A stretch of DNA of 45,966 nt from JAUWKC01 sp035529895 (GTDB taxonomy: Bacteria > Planctomycetota > Phycisphaerae > Sedimentisphaerales > Anaerobacaceae). The notes under the pieces are model-generated. The model was not told the DNA's origin, made no database searches, and was given only the letters and a program-made list of their open reading frames with translations. A program made the translations under genes and the position numbers. Shown one piece after another: positions 1 through 7,845 of the stretch. The first letter of the stretch is position 1, and every line of letters begins with the position of its first letter. The stretch is from NCBI GenBank assembly GCA_035529895.1, contig DATKVV010000062.1, positions 1-45,966 on the forward strand, written 5' to 3'.

Positions 1-157
1 TTTTGACAACAGAATTTTGAAAGAGCTTGCATTGTCTTATCTCCTGAACGTTACCCTTTATGGGACAACGATTTGTCCCTCGTTCAGGATATCGGCAAAG
101 ACAAGCAAAATTATTCAATCATGTTAAGACACAAGGAAAAACCCCTAAGTTTGAGAA

Positions 158-1636
158 TTATTGGCCTTTCGAGTCGTTTGCCGTCTTTTCGCACCGGTAC
201 AGGGGTACTGCGTTTTCATCGTGGAAGTCAAAACGAAGAACCGGCTCTTGGCCTGTGCCGCCGGGCACAACGGTCACGGCGACAAAGCCGCCGGAAGCCT
301 CCTTTTGCGTGTAGATCTGGTTTATTAGTCCTTCGGGGTCGGATGACCTCGGCGTCCCCGGCTTTATCCCCAGACGGGCGTTGGCATCCACCAGCGCCCC
401 GCACGAAAACTCCTCGAATCCGCTCGGATGGACGGAATGGTACTGCCAGTGTCGGTCTCCGCAAACCAGGTAAAAGTTTTTTTGCAGGAAGCCATTCTCG
501 GAGAGCCACGCGAAGAAGTCATCTGCTTCGCGTCTGAAGCCTTTGGGGTTGGTATGATTGTCTCTTTTGGTATCGTTGTCGGGTCCGACCATCGGAGTCG
601 GGGAGATGAGGATTTTGAATGTTGCCTTGCTTTCGAGCAGCGTTTTCTTGAGCCACTGTTTTTGCGCTTTGCCCCATATTGTTTTGTCCGGGCCGTCCGG
701 CATATTATTGGGGCTGCGATAGTCGCGCCCTTCGACGAGCCAGATTTGCAGTAACTCGTTCACGCGGTATGTACGGTAGGTAAGGGGCCTACTGTCGGGC
801 GGGTCGGCGACGGGAAGCTGTTCCAAAAATGTCTTTTTGCCCAGTTCGGGGCTTGGCGGCCTGTCGGAGGTGTTGTCGCAATCGTTGTATCGGTAGTCGT
901 GGTCGTCCTTTTCCCAATAAGTCGGCACCTGGGCGAAAAGCTCTATGAAACGGGGCTGGACGAACTGTTCGTGGTATTTTTTTCTTAGCTGCGGCTGAGT
1001 TTGAGCAGCGCCTTTGCTCGGGTTGTCGTAGTAGACGTTGTCGCCGGTTCCGACAAAAAAGTCTGGCCGCATATCAAGAATGCTTTTCAAGGCGGGGTAG
1101 CCGAGATTCTTGTCGGCGCCTGTGTAAGCCGGCCGACTATTGGAGCCGTGATGAAATGGGTGGTAGTTCATGCCCGTAACGACAACAAAGGTGGTTTTGC
1201 TTTCCGTGTCAGGGCCGTCCACGGTTTTGAATGTGCAGGTATTGCCCGTTCTTATTTCCTTCGGGTCGGGACCGTAGAGAAGCCTGTAATAGTAACGCGT
1301 ACCGCTGCGAAGATGGCTTGCCTTTTGTTTTATAATGAAATCGCGTTCAGGCACGGCTTTGGTCCAGGCTGTTTTAAACGAGTTACGAAAGTCGGGACTC
1401 TCGGACAGTTCAAAGCAGGCCACGCCGGGGGCTCCCGGCATGTCCCCTTCAACCAAGTTTGCGCCGCGGGTAAGGCGGCTTTGGAGTATGATGGTTGACG
1501 AGGTTGCTTCCCCGGCCATTTCACCCTGAGCATGGTCGATATCCTCAGATGCGAGCTCGGCGATGCACGAAGTGCAGATAACCGAGCAAAGCGAAAGAAC
1601 GCAAACGCCTTGTGCAATTTTGAACATTAACTTCAT
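158..1636 (-). CDS. PhoD-like secreted metallophosphatase
   Basis: Predicted phosphatase/phosphodiesterase of the PhoD (alkaline phosphatase D) type, a binuclear-metal hydrolase that acts outside the cytoplasmic membrane. The 492-residue product begins with a hydrophobic leader (about residues 1-24); Cys24 follows I-C-T-S, a weak lipobox, so a lipid anchor is possible. Family metal-ligand motifs appear in the expected order: GTGDNVYYDN (about 186-195), KDDHDYR (about 233-239) and CGDRHW (about 393-398). The ATG at 1636 is preferred because AGGAG lies about 10 nt upstream and the start overlaps the stop of the preceding gene as ATGA; extending to 1771 would only run back through that gene. It is the last gene of the 2-oxoacid oxidoreductase-ExbD-TPR operon. 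The substrate is unknown. The 157 bases beyond its stop show no gene. Confidence 0.85.
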   Translation of the reverse strand: MKLMFKIAQGVCVLSLCSVICTSCIAELASEDIDHAQGEMAGEATSSTIILQSRLTRGANLVEGDMPGAPGVACFELSESPDFRNSFKTAWTKAVPERDFIIKQKASHLRSGTRYYYRLLYGPDPKEIRTGNTCTFKTVDGPDTESKTTFVVVTGMNYHPFHHGSNSRPAYTGADKNLGYPALKSILDMRPDFFVGTGDNVYYDNPSKGAAQTQPQLRKKYHEQFVQPRFIELFAQVPTYWEKDDHDYRYNDCDNTSDRPPSPELGKKTFLEQLPVADPPDSRPLTYRTYRVNELLQIWLVEGRDYRSPNNMPDGPDKTIWGKAQKQWLKKTLLESKATFKILISPTPMVGPDNDTKRDNHTNPKGFRREADDFFAWLSENGFLQKNFYLVCGDRHWQYHSVHPSGFEEFSCGALVDANARLGIKPGTPRSSDPEGLINQIYTQKEASGGFVAVTVVPGGTGQEPVLRFDFHDENAVPLYRCEKTANDSKGQ

Positions 1637-3909
1637 CGTTTGTTTTCTCCTTTCAGTGAGTTGAGTTTTTGAGCCCAAAGTGGCGGAATGTCCCTGAAAC
1701 TGTTTTCGAGAACCTCGATGGTATGCAGGAGGCTGCCTTTGTCTGTCTGGGGGCATTTGGACCGGCAGCATAGCTCAAAAAATCTGGCTTGCCACCATTT
1801 CCAGCTTTGCCGGTCAGCCGAAAGAGACCGGCTTTTTCGTATCGCGGCGACCTGCGCCCACAAGCGGGCCGCCTGGTCGAATTTGCCCTGCTGCGCCAAC
1901 AGCCTTGCTTTGCATCGGATAAAATCAGCATCGGTGCTCAGGCCCTCTTTTGCTATGGTGTCGAGCAGTTTTTCAAAATTTGATAGTTCCTCATTTGCTT
2001 CGGTTGCGGCAAACACCGATATTTCGATTAAGAATAGTGCCGCTGTATATCTTGGTTTGCCTTCAAGGCAGTCGGAACAGATTTGAGCCAGCTTCTCGCA
2101 GTTTCGCACAAAACGCAAGTCTTTCTTGTCAAACCGGTCGATTTCGCCGACGATTTCCGACAATAGTACAAAAGCTTCGCTGACGCAGCGGCAGGGGTCA
2201 GACTCGATGGCACGCAGCAGACAAGAGGCCGATTCCTCCAGTTTACCGGAGAGGCGCAGGGCTTCCGATTTGAAAATGCCAAGGTTTGGGTCGCGGATTG
2301 CGTCGGCCTCGGTGACGGCGTCCAAAATCTTTTGTGCCGAGTCTTTGTCTTTCGATTCGAGAAGCAACTGACAATATACGGTTAATGCTTCTTTCCGTAA
2401 TTTTTCGTCGGTTGTCTCCTGGCTGTGGTGGTCGGCAATTAAATCACTTAACTGTCTAAGCAGTTCACCGCGGTGTTGGTGTTTTTCGTTATGTTCTTGC
2501 CGGACCGCCAGGGTTACAAGGTCGAGTCTTGCCCTGTTTCGCCATTTTCCCGCCGGCCTTTCAACTATTCTCTGCAGCAGTCTCTTGCCTTCTTCGGCAG
2601 GCCCACAGATATTGAGCACGCCGGTGTAAAGGTATTCCAATTCTTCATCGATTTGCTTACCTGCGATTCGCGTGTAATTCTCGAAGGCTTCGATGGCGGG
2701 CTGACAGTTGCCGTTGTCCCCGACAAATAGATTGTATGCGAGCTGGGCGGCTTGTTTGGCGATTTCCCGGTCAGATAGCTGGAGCCTGTCGCTTTTTTGC
2801 AACTGCTGTAAACGGGCGGCCTTTATCAAAAAATTTACCGCTTTGGCGCCGGATGAGTCTGCAAACGCTGTCGCAGTGACATAAAGTATCAGGGGCGTCT
2901 GAAATTCTTGTGAGCTCGCCAGTTGGTCCAAAAGTGTTTTGTACGCCTGAGGGTCATTTTTCCAGGCGGCCTGTGCGGCCAGCTCCGCCTCGAATACGCT
3001 GATATTCAGTAAATCCAACCGCCCTTGCCCGATTTGATAAACCAGCTCTGACAGCACACACGAGCCGACAAAATCTTCTATTTGCGGCCATTTTTGGATG
3101 GTTTCCCTGAGCGAACGGCGGTCATATCGCCGCTGCAGGGATAGCAGCAAAAAGACAAGCTCGATGTCACCGGAGCAGTCGCCGCCGGCAATTTCGCTGC
3201 CGAGATTCTCCAACTCCCCAAGTCTGCTCGGGCCGAGCAATTCGATTCTTTCTAAGGATATTCTCAAAGCGGTTGCATCGTCTATGTCGGCTCGTTCGGC
3301 CAGTAAATCGAACTGTTTCTTTGCCAGCGGCCTGCAGGATAAGTCTGTCCGGGCCAGCACAGCAAGGCTTTTGGCCTTTAAGAACTGAGAGTATGCCGTA
3401 TTTGAGGTTTGGTCCAATGAATCTGCCTGGGCGACCACTTTTTTTAATATCTCATTCGCCTGCGGCGGTTCAGCCGAAAGGGCGCGGTAAAAATCAATTT
3501 CGCATTTGCTCAGCGAGGTTACACAGATGTCCCGCGACAGCTTTCTCCACAGACCGGTTGAGCCATATCTGCTGTCCCAGTCATCGCCTTCATAATCGTC
3601 GATTTGCTGTTTCAGTTTCCGCTGTTCTGTTGCGATTCCTTCCAGGCGGTCGCCGGCTGTTCTCGCCAGTTCGTGCAGGTTTCTTTTATCGTCCTGCGCC
3701 AAAAATCTTCCGCTGAATTCGTATCTTAAACGCAGCTCGAAGCTTTGCTGCATAAACGCCTCGACGGTGAGACTTGCTGCCTGGGCCAGGTTGTTGATGT
3801 CCACGGCGGCAGGCAGTACGTTGCCCGCCCCTGCGGTCGCGGACAAAAAGAAAACCGCCATACAAAAGGCGGCTGTCACCTCACGGGTATATCTGTTCGA
3901 TGTACCCAT
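1633..3909 (-). CDS. Secreted TPR-like repeat protein of unknown function
   Basis: Large (758 residues) alpha-helical repeat protein. Residues 1-29 form a signal peptide (hydrophobic AAFCMAVFFLSATAGAG), so the mature protein should be periplasmic. The rest is rich in Ala, Leu, Glu and Gln with degenerate TPR-like helix pairs, for example the stretches around 'SEALRLSGKLEESASCLLRAIE' (broken copies of A-x-x-L-x-x-x-G-x-x-x-E-A) and 'KARLLAQQGKFDQAARLW'. No catalytic motif was seen. It starts five bases after the ExbD stop and ends in an ATGA overlap with the PhoD-like gene, so it is translated as part of one operon. TPR proteins beside ExbD/TolR components commonly act as envelope scaffolds, but the specific role here is not known. 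Base composition resembles its neighbours. Confidence 0.7.
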   Translation of the reverse strand: MGTSNRYTREVTAAFCMAVFFLSATAGAGNVLPAAVDINNLAQAASLTVEAFMQQSFELRLRYEFSGRFLAQDDKRNLHELARTAGDRLEGIATEQRKLKQQIDDYEGDDWDSRYGSTGLWRKLSRDICVTSLSKCEIDFYRALSAEPPQANEILKKVVAQADSLDQTSNTAYSQFLKAKSLAVLARTDLSCRPLAKKQFDLLAERADIDDATALRISLERIELLGPSRLGELENLGSEIAGGDCSGDIELVFLLLSLQRRYDRRSLRETIQKWPQIEDFVGSCVLSELVYQIGQGRLDLLNISVFEAELAAQAAWKNDPQAYKTLLDQLASSQEFQTPLILYVTATAFADSSGAKAVNFLIKAARLQQLQKSDRLQLSDREIAKQAAQLAYNLFVGDNGNCQPAIEAFENYTRIAGKQIDEELEYLYTGVLNICGPAEEGKRLLQRIVERPAGKWRNRARLDLVTLAVRQEHNEKHQHRGELLRQLSDLIADHHSQETTDEKLRKEALTVYCQLLLESKDKDSAQKILDAVTEADAIRDPNLGIFKSEALRLSGKLEESASCLLRAIESDPCRCVSEAFVLLSEIVGEIDRFDKKDLRFVRNCEKLAQICSDCLEGKPRYTAALFLIEISVFAATEANEELSNFEKLLDTIAKEGLSTDADFIRCKARLLAQQGKFDQAARLWAQVAAIRKSRSLSADRQSWKWWQARFFELCCRSKCPQTDKGSLLHTIEVLENSFRDIPPLWAQKLNSLKGENKR

Positions 3910-3914
3910 CCGAA

Positions 3915-4385
3915 TTACTCCGTCATTCGGAATGTGATGTCGGTCAGGCCGGCCCCGTAGAAAACGTTATATATTCTTGCCACGTGCTCCCATCTTACCC
4001 CGGGCTCGCAGATTATTTCTACCGGGTCCGCGGCGAATCTTTTTTCAGCAAGCAGGCATTCGGCCATTTCCGCCATCAGGGCCGCCAGGTCTGATTCGAT
4101 CTTTTCGTTCTCTATTCGGACCGTGTGAAGCCGCCCTATCCGGACCTCGCAGCCGGCCCCGGTCGGCGAGATTTGTATTATCAAAGGCTCTGGTTTTATG
4201 CGACCTTCGAGCTGCACCTGTGCACCGGCCAGTTGGAACGGCAGAAAATCCTCCTGCGGCCTCCATTTTGCCGCCACCAGAAAGAATATCAGCAGCAGAA
4301 ATATCACATCTATCATCGGCGCCATCCGCAGAGCGGCGTATCGCCGCTGCCCCGTATGCAGCCGGCGAAGAAGCGTTGTTTTCAT
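3915..4385 (-). CDS. ExbD/TolR-family biopolymer transport protein
   Basis: Inner-membrane component of a proton-driven ExbB/ExbD or TolQ/TolR-type motor. The N-terminus has basic residues, then a single transmembrane helix starting with the family motif MAPMIDVIFLLLIFF, including the membrane-embedded Asp that carries protons; the remaining roughly 110 residues form the periplasmic domain. The ATG at 4385 fits the family N-terminus; an in-frame TTG at 4409 has a better Shine-Dalgarno (GAGGTG) and would add eight residues. No ExbB/TolQ partner or TonB-like protein lies in the window, which is odd for this family. It sits 70 bases (or 46 from the TTG) downstream of the oxidoreductase gamma subunit and five bases before the TPR gene, apparently co-transcribed with both. 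Confidence 0.82.
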   Translation of the reverse strand: MKTTLLRRLHTGQRRYAALRMAPMIDVIFLLLIFFLVAAKWRPQEDFLPFQLAGAQVQLEGRIKPEPLIIQISPTGAGCEVRIGRLHTVRIENEKIESDLAALMAEMAECLLAEKRFAADPVEIICEPGVRWEHVARIYNVFYGAGLTDITFRMTE

Positions 4386-4455
4386 GCTTTCGGTTTCTGC
4401 CGCTTCCAATCGGCACCTCGCTTATCCCGCTGCCTTTTATCCAGCGCGATATGTT

Positions 4456-5019
4456 TCAGGCCCCGCGCGCCGCGAATTCGGCCCCGCGTTGCAGGGCCTC
4501 CGTATTAAGCGGCAGCGTCTTATGGTGATGTTTGGCGAGGACATCCACGAGGCACTGAGCCGCCGCGTCGGCGCTGAGAATCCCTTTTCTTTGCAGGTAT
4601 GCGCCCAGAGCCACCATATTGGCCGCTTTCACGCTGCCCAATTCCACCGCCAGGTTGTTGGCCGGCACTGCCAGTATCTCGACCGCATCGGCCAGTTCCG
4701 GCTCCTCGTCGATAAGCGAGCTGTTCATCACGAGCAGCCCGCCGGTCTTGACGCGAGGAGCAAATTTGTTTAACGAAGCCTTGTTCATCACAATCAGCGA
4801 ATCAGGCTTTCCGACAATCGGGCAGGCGATAGGCTCATCGGCGAGCACAACCATACAATTGGCGGTGCCGCCGCGCATTTCCGCCCCGTATGACGGTATG
4901 AATGTTACTTCTTTGCCGGCCTTCATTGCAGTTTGTGCCAGCAGTCTGCCGGCCATTATAATCCCCTGGCCGCCGAAGCCGGCGATGATTACTTCTTCGT
5001 AGAGACTATTTGCTGTCAT
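4456..5019 (-). CDS. 2-oxoacid:ferredoxin oxidoreductase, gamma subunit
   Basis: Gamma-type subunit of a four-subunit 2-oxoacid:ferredoxin oxidoreductase (KorC/VorC/PorC-like), which catalyses CoA-dependent oxidative decarboxylation of a 2-oxoacid with transfer of electrons to ferredoxin, in the cytoplasm. The N-terminal motif VIIAGFGGQGIIMAGRLLA is the family signature, followed by PSYGAEMRGGTANC, also typical. The ATG at 5019 is chosen because it places MTANSLYEE just before the conserved core; a GTG at 5028 abutting the upstream stop is possible. It follows the alpha and beta genes but is separated from beta by a small membrane-protein gene, an unusual insertion. Length (187 residues) is normal. 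Substrate cannot be fixed from this subunit. Confidence 0.9.
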   Translation of the reverse strand: MTANSLYEEVIIAGFGGQGIIMAGRLLAQTAMKAGKEVTFIPSYGAEMRGGTANCMVVLADEPIACPIVGKPDSLIVMNKASLNKFAPRVKTGGLLVMNSSLIDEEPELADAVEILAVPANNLAVELGSVKAANMVALGAYLQRKGILSADAAAQCLVDVLAKHHHKTLPLNTEALQRGAEFAARGA

Positions 5020-5028
5020 GGGGACCAC

Positions 5029-5337
5029 TCACTTCGGCAAGCGATTCAGTTCTTCAAGCACATGGTGTCTTGCTGTTCTGGAGACGATCTGGCCGCAAAT
5101 GAAACCACCGATGGCCCCTCCGATGCCACCAAAAATACCGGTTACGAAAGGGCTGTCGCTGATTTGAGTGCCTATGGTTGCTGCCAGTCCTCCGCAGACC
5201 CCAAGTATGGCAAAAGCAGCCCATGTTTGCCAATTTCGGAAGGACCTTAAAAAGGCTCGGCGCCAAAGCAGTTTTTGTTCTCTATGCGGTAAGTTTGACA
5301 GCTTGGGAATCCACTCTGTAGTCCCATAGAATTTCAT
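5029..5337 (-). CDS. Small glycine-rich membrane protein inside oxidoreductase operon
   Basis: I do not recognise a family. The 102-residue product has a basic N-terminal third (rich in Arg/Lys/Trp), then two hydrophobic segments, WAAFAILGVCGGLAATIG (about 42-59) and a glycine-zipper-like segment FVTGIFGGIGGAIGGFICGQ (about 65-84), ending in a charged tail. It is probably a two-helix inner-membrane protein. It begins four bases after the beta-subunit stop and its TGA abuts the possible GTG of the gamma subunit, so it is embedded in the operon. Its conserved-looking placement suggests a membrane-recruitment role for the oxidoreductase, but that is inference only. Confidence 0.65.
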   Translation of the reverse strand: MKFYGTTEWIPKLSNLPHREQKLLWRRAFLRSFRNWQTWAAFAILGVCGGLAATIGTQISDSPFVTGIFGGIGGAIGGFICGQIVSRTARHHVLEELNRLPK

Positions 5338-5341
5338 AGTC

Positions 5342-6076
5342 TCAGCCTTTCAATCGGCCCAGCGGGAACGTCTTGGTCAGCTCGTTTTCAATCCATTGCA
5401 TCGCCTTGGCGGGTGTCATTCGCCAGTTTGTCGGACACGGCGAGAGTATCTCGACCATCGAGAGGCCCTGGGCCCCGCCGACCTGCAGCTCGAAGGCGTG
5501 TTTGATGGCCTTCCTGGTCTTGCGGATTTCGGCAGGGTTGTGCAAAGAGCATCGTTCGATATAGATAGCGCCGGGCAACACCGCCAACAGCTCGGCCACC
5601 TGCAGCGGATAGCCGTCCCCGACTGCCTGCCTTCCCTTTTGTGTTGTCGCTGTCACCTGACCGAGTACGGTTGTCGGCGCCATTTGCCCGCCTGTCATTC
5701 CGAATACGGCGTTGTTTATAAAAATGACCGTTATCTGTTCGCCCCGGTGGGCCGCGTGAATGATTTCGGCCGTTCCGATGGCCGCCAGGTCGCCGTCGCC
5801 CTGATAGGAGAATATAATCATTTCCGGGTTGGTTCTTTTCATGCCGGTGGCTACCGCCGGCGCTCTGCCGTGCGCGACCTCCACCATATCCACATCAAGG
5901 TAGTCGTACGCTAATACCGCGCATCCTACCGGCGCTATGCCGATGGTGCGGTCATGGATGCCCAGCTCGTCGATTACTTCCGCTATCAGTCGATGCGCTA
6001 TTCCGTGCCCGCAGCCCGGACAGTAATGCGTCGGCCAGTCCTTCAACGTCGGTGTTCGGGCAAATACTGTTTTCAT
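5342..6076 (-). CDS. 2-oxoacid:ferredoxin oxidoreductase, beta (thiamine diphosphate) subunit
   Basis: Beta subunit carrying the thiamine diphosphate site of a 2-oxoacid:ferredoxin oxidoreductase. The YCPGCGHG motif (residues 18-25) and the ThDP-binding motif GDGD (93-96) with NN at 121-122 are all present, as is GMTGGQMAPTT typical of the 2-oxoglutarate/branched-chain class. Length (244) matches four-subunit enzymes in which the ferredoxin is a separate polypeptide. Start ATG overlaps the alpha-subunit stop (ATGA at 6073-6076), indicating translational coupling. The substrate could be 2-oxoglutarate, 3-methyl-2-oxobutanoate or a related acid; sequence inspection alone does not separate these. 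Confidence 0.92.
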   Translation of the reverse strand: MKTVFARTPTLKDWPTHYCPGCGHGIAHRLIAEVIDELGIHDRTIGIAPVGCAVLAYDYLDVDMVEVAHGRAPAVATGMKRTNPEMIIFSYQGDGDLAAIGTAEIIHAAHRGEQITVIFINNAVFGMTGGQMAPTTVLGQVTATTQKGRQAVGDGYPLQVAELLAVLPGAIYIERCSLHNPAEIRKTRKAIKHAFELQVGGAQGLSMVEILSPCPTNWRMTPAKAMQWIENELTKTFPLGRLKG

Positions 6077-7161
6077 CTCAAGCCACTCTTGTGCAGCTCA
6101 CTTGTTTCGGGTATCGTAAGCTGTCTGATTCTTTCCAGAATTTCTTCGACCGTCGGCACGCCGCCGCCCGGCCGACCGTAAAACAGTACCGGCGCCTTCC
6201 CTGCTACGGCCAGTCTTACGTCCTCAACCATCTGCCCGCAACTCAACTCCACAGTCAGAAAAATCTTGAAATCTTCCGCGGCCCGGCTGATTTGCTCCGT
6301 CGGGAAGGGCCATAACGTAATGGGCCGTATCCACCCGCCCTTGATGCCTTCCTCTCTTGCCTTGCTCACCGCGCTTCGCACAATTCTTGCGGCGATGCCG
6401 TAAGCAACCACCACGATTTCGGCGTCATCGACTTGATATTGTTCACAAAGGACTTCGTTTTTTTGCACCTGTTCGTACTTGGCCTGCAGTTCGTAATTGT
6501 GCTGCTCCACCACACCTTCTTTCAGCCACAAAGACCTGACGATATTCTGTGCTCTGCCTTTGGCTCCGGTCAGGGCCCAGTCTTTGGGAGGCAGTTTTCG
6601 TCCCGGTTTTTTCTCCAGCACCACCGGCTCCATCATCTGGCCCAGCATCCCGTCGGCCAGTATGATAACGGTCATTCGATACTGGTCGGCCAGGTCGAAC
6701 GCCAGCGGCATACAATCGGCCAGCTCCTGCACGCCGGACGGCCCGAGGACGATGGAACGATAATCGCCATGCCCGCCGCCCTTGGCAGCCTGAAAGTAGT
6801 CGCCCTGAGACGGGGCGATATTGCCCAGTCCGGGTCCGCCGCGCATTACGTTGACAACCACCGCCGGCAGCTCGGCGCCTGCCAGATAGCTTATTCCCTC
6901 CTGCATCAGGCTGATACCGGGACTCGACGAGCTTGTCATCGCCCTTTTGCCCGTCGCCGAGGCCCCAAAGACCATATTAATCGCCGCAAGCTCGCTTTCA
7001 CACTGCACAAAGACCCGCCCCTCTTCGGGCATTCTTCGGGACATGTAGGCGGGGATTTCATTTTGCGGCGTAATAGGATAGCCGAAATAGGCGTCAACCC
7101 CGGCAATGACAGCCGCTTCCGCCAGCGCCTCATTGCCGCACATTAGAATCCTTTCAGTCAC
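6073..7161 (-). CDS. vorB: 2-oxoacid:ferredoxin oxidoreductase, alpha subunit (VorB-like)
   Basis: Alpha subunit of the same complex (362 residues). The N-terminal pyruvate-ferredoxin-oxidoreductase fold shows GVDAYFGYPITPQNEI, MTSSSSPGISLMQEGISY and VNVMRGGPGLGNIAPSQGDY, which match the VorB (3-methyl-2-oxobutanoate:ferredoxin oxidoreductase) subfamily best from memory; 2-oxoglutarate specificity (KorA) remains possible. The start is a GTG at 7161 that overlaps the ferredoxin stop (GTGA) and has GAGG five to six bases upstream; an ATG at 7143 is a weaker alternative. With ferredoxin, beta and gamma it makes a complete cytoplasmic four-subunit enzyme, suggesting anaerobic, ferredoxin-based amino-acid or 2-oxoacid metabolism. 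Confidence 0.9.
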   Translation of the reverse strand: MTERILMCGNEALAEAAVIAGVDAYFGYPITPQNEIPAYMSRRMPEEGRVFVQCESELAAINMVFGASATGKRAMTSSSSPGISLMQEGISYLAGAELPAVVVNVMRGGPGLGNIAPSQGDYFQAAKGGGHGDYRSIVLGPSGVQELADCMPLAFDLADQYRMTVIILADGMLGQMMEPVVLEKKPGRKLPPKDWALTGAKGRAQNIVRSLWLKEGVVEQHNYELQAKYEQVQKNEVLCEQYQVDDAEIVVVAYGIAARIVRSAVSKAREEGIKGGWIRPITLWPFPTEQISRAAEDFKIFLTVELSCGQMVEDVRLAVAGKAPVLFYGRPGGGVPTVEEILERIRQLTIPETSELHKSGLR

Positions 7162-7427
7162 ACTCTTTCCTCGCTTAGCTCAGCTTTCTTCTCATGGCCC
7201 GGTCCGATGGCCACTATTTTGATGTCGCAGTATACCTCGATAGCAGCGTCGGGGCAGATAATGGCGCACGCGGCGCAGCCCGTGCAGTCACTGTTTGTCG
7301 CCTGAGCCGGGAAGTAGCCGGTCTTATTGGATTGCTTGGATATGACGATGCCGTTCTTCAGGCAGACCGATACGCACAGGCCACAGCCTTTGCACCGCTC
7401 AGCATCAATTACTATTTTGCCAGCCAT
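7158..7427 (-). CDS. 2x[4Fe-4S] ferredoxin subunit of 2-oxoacid oxidoreductase
   Basis: Delta-type ferredoxin subunit (89 residues) that accepts electrons in the 2-oxoacid oxidoreductase. Two cluster motifs are visible: C-K-G-C-G-L-C-V-S-V-C near residues 12-22 and C-T-G-C-A-A-C-A-I-I-C near 48-58, the classic CxxCxxC...C arrangement. The ATG at 7427 is chosen because it gives the standard short N-terminus. There is no Shine-Dalgarno sequence in front of it, and a good -10 box ends only 10 bases upstream, so translation may initiate on a nearly leaderless message. It is the first gene of the operon and overlaps the alpha subunit by four bases. Confidence 0.92.
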   Translation of the reverse strand: MAGKIVIDAERCKGCGLCVSVCLKNGIVISKQSNKTGYFPAQATNSDCTGCAACAIICPDAAIEVYCDIKIVAIGPGHEKKAELSEERV

Positions 7428-7437
7428 AACCGATGGA

Positions 7438-7466
7438 ATTGTAACAGGCTGGCCTGCTTTTGTAAA
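7438..7466 (-). promoter_or_regulatory. Predicted promoter of the oxidoreductase operon
   Basis: On the minus strand TTTACA (7466-7461; five of six matches to TTGACA) is followed after 17 bases by TACAAT (7443-7438; five of six to TATAAT). The -10 box ends only 10 bases before the ferredoxin ATG, which predicts a 5' untranslated region of about three or four bases and agrees with the lack of a ribosome binding site. Confidence 0.55.
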
Positions 7467-7783
7467 GCGAAAATATGATAAACAGCCGCACACAAAAACG
7501 TCTGTTCGCCGCCAAAAAACGCATCCTATGTGAAAAAAGCAGCCTCCTTTGATTAGCCGAAACCCCGGTTCGGTTTTCAAAATCCATCGGCGCCATTGCC
7601 CAAATGGTGTTTTTGATTGGAGAAATGGCTGTGTGCAAACGTTGTTTTCTTGTCCTTGTTATTGAAATCACGCGGCTAAGCCCTAAAATTGTTGGACGTG
7701 CCGCGATATATGCACAAGACAGTGTGTTTGTTGATCCCGAGCGCAAAGAGATTGGTTGACGGCTAATGTGGTGGATGACGTTT

Positions 7784-7803
7784 CCTGCCCGTCCGAAGGC
7801 AGG
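7784..7803. repeat. Small GC-rich hairpin (CCTGCC/GGCAGG)
   Basis: CCTGCC and GGCAGG form a 6-bp stem around an 8-base loop. The composition resembles the GGCGGG palindromes at 38441-39057, suggesting a related dispersed repeat element rather than a terminator, since no T-run follows. Confidence 0.4.
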
Positions 7804-7845
7804 TAACCGGCGCCGGCAGTAAATTATAAATAAAGGGTGATTAAG

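Larger units (their letters stand above)
7428..7845. other. Divergent intergenic region between ferredoxin and FNT genes
   Basis: About 418 bases without a convincing gene. It contains the minus-strand promoter described separately and, near the right end, a small palindrome. No clear promoter for the plus-strand FNT gene was found. Short frames on the minus strand here have no recognisable protein features. Confidence 0.6.
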
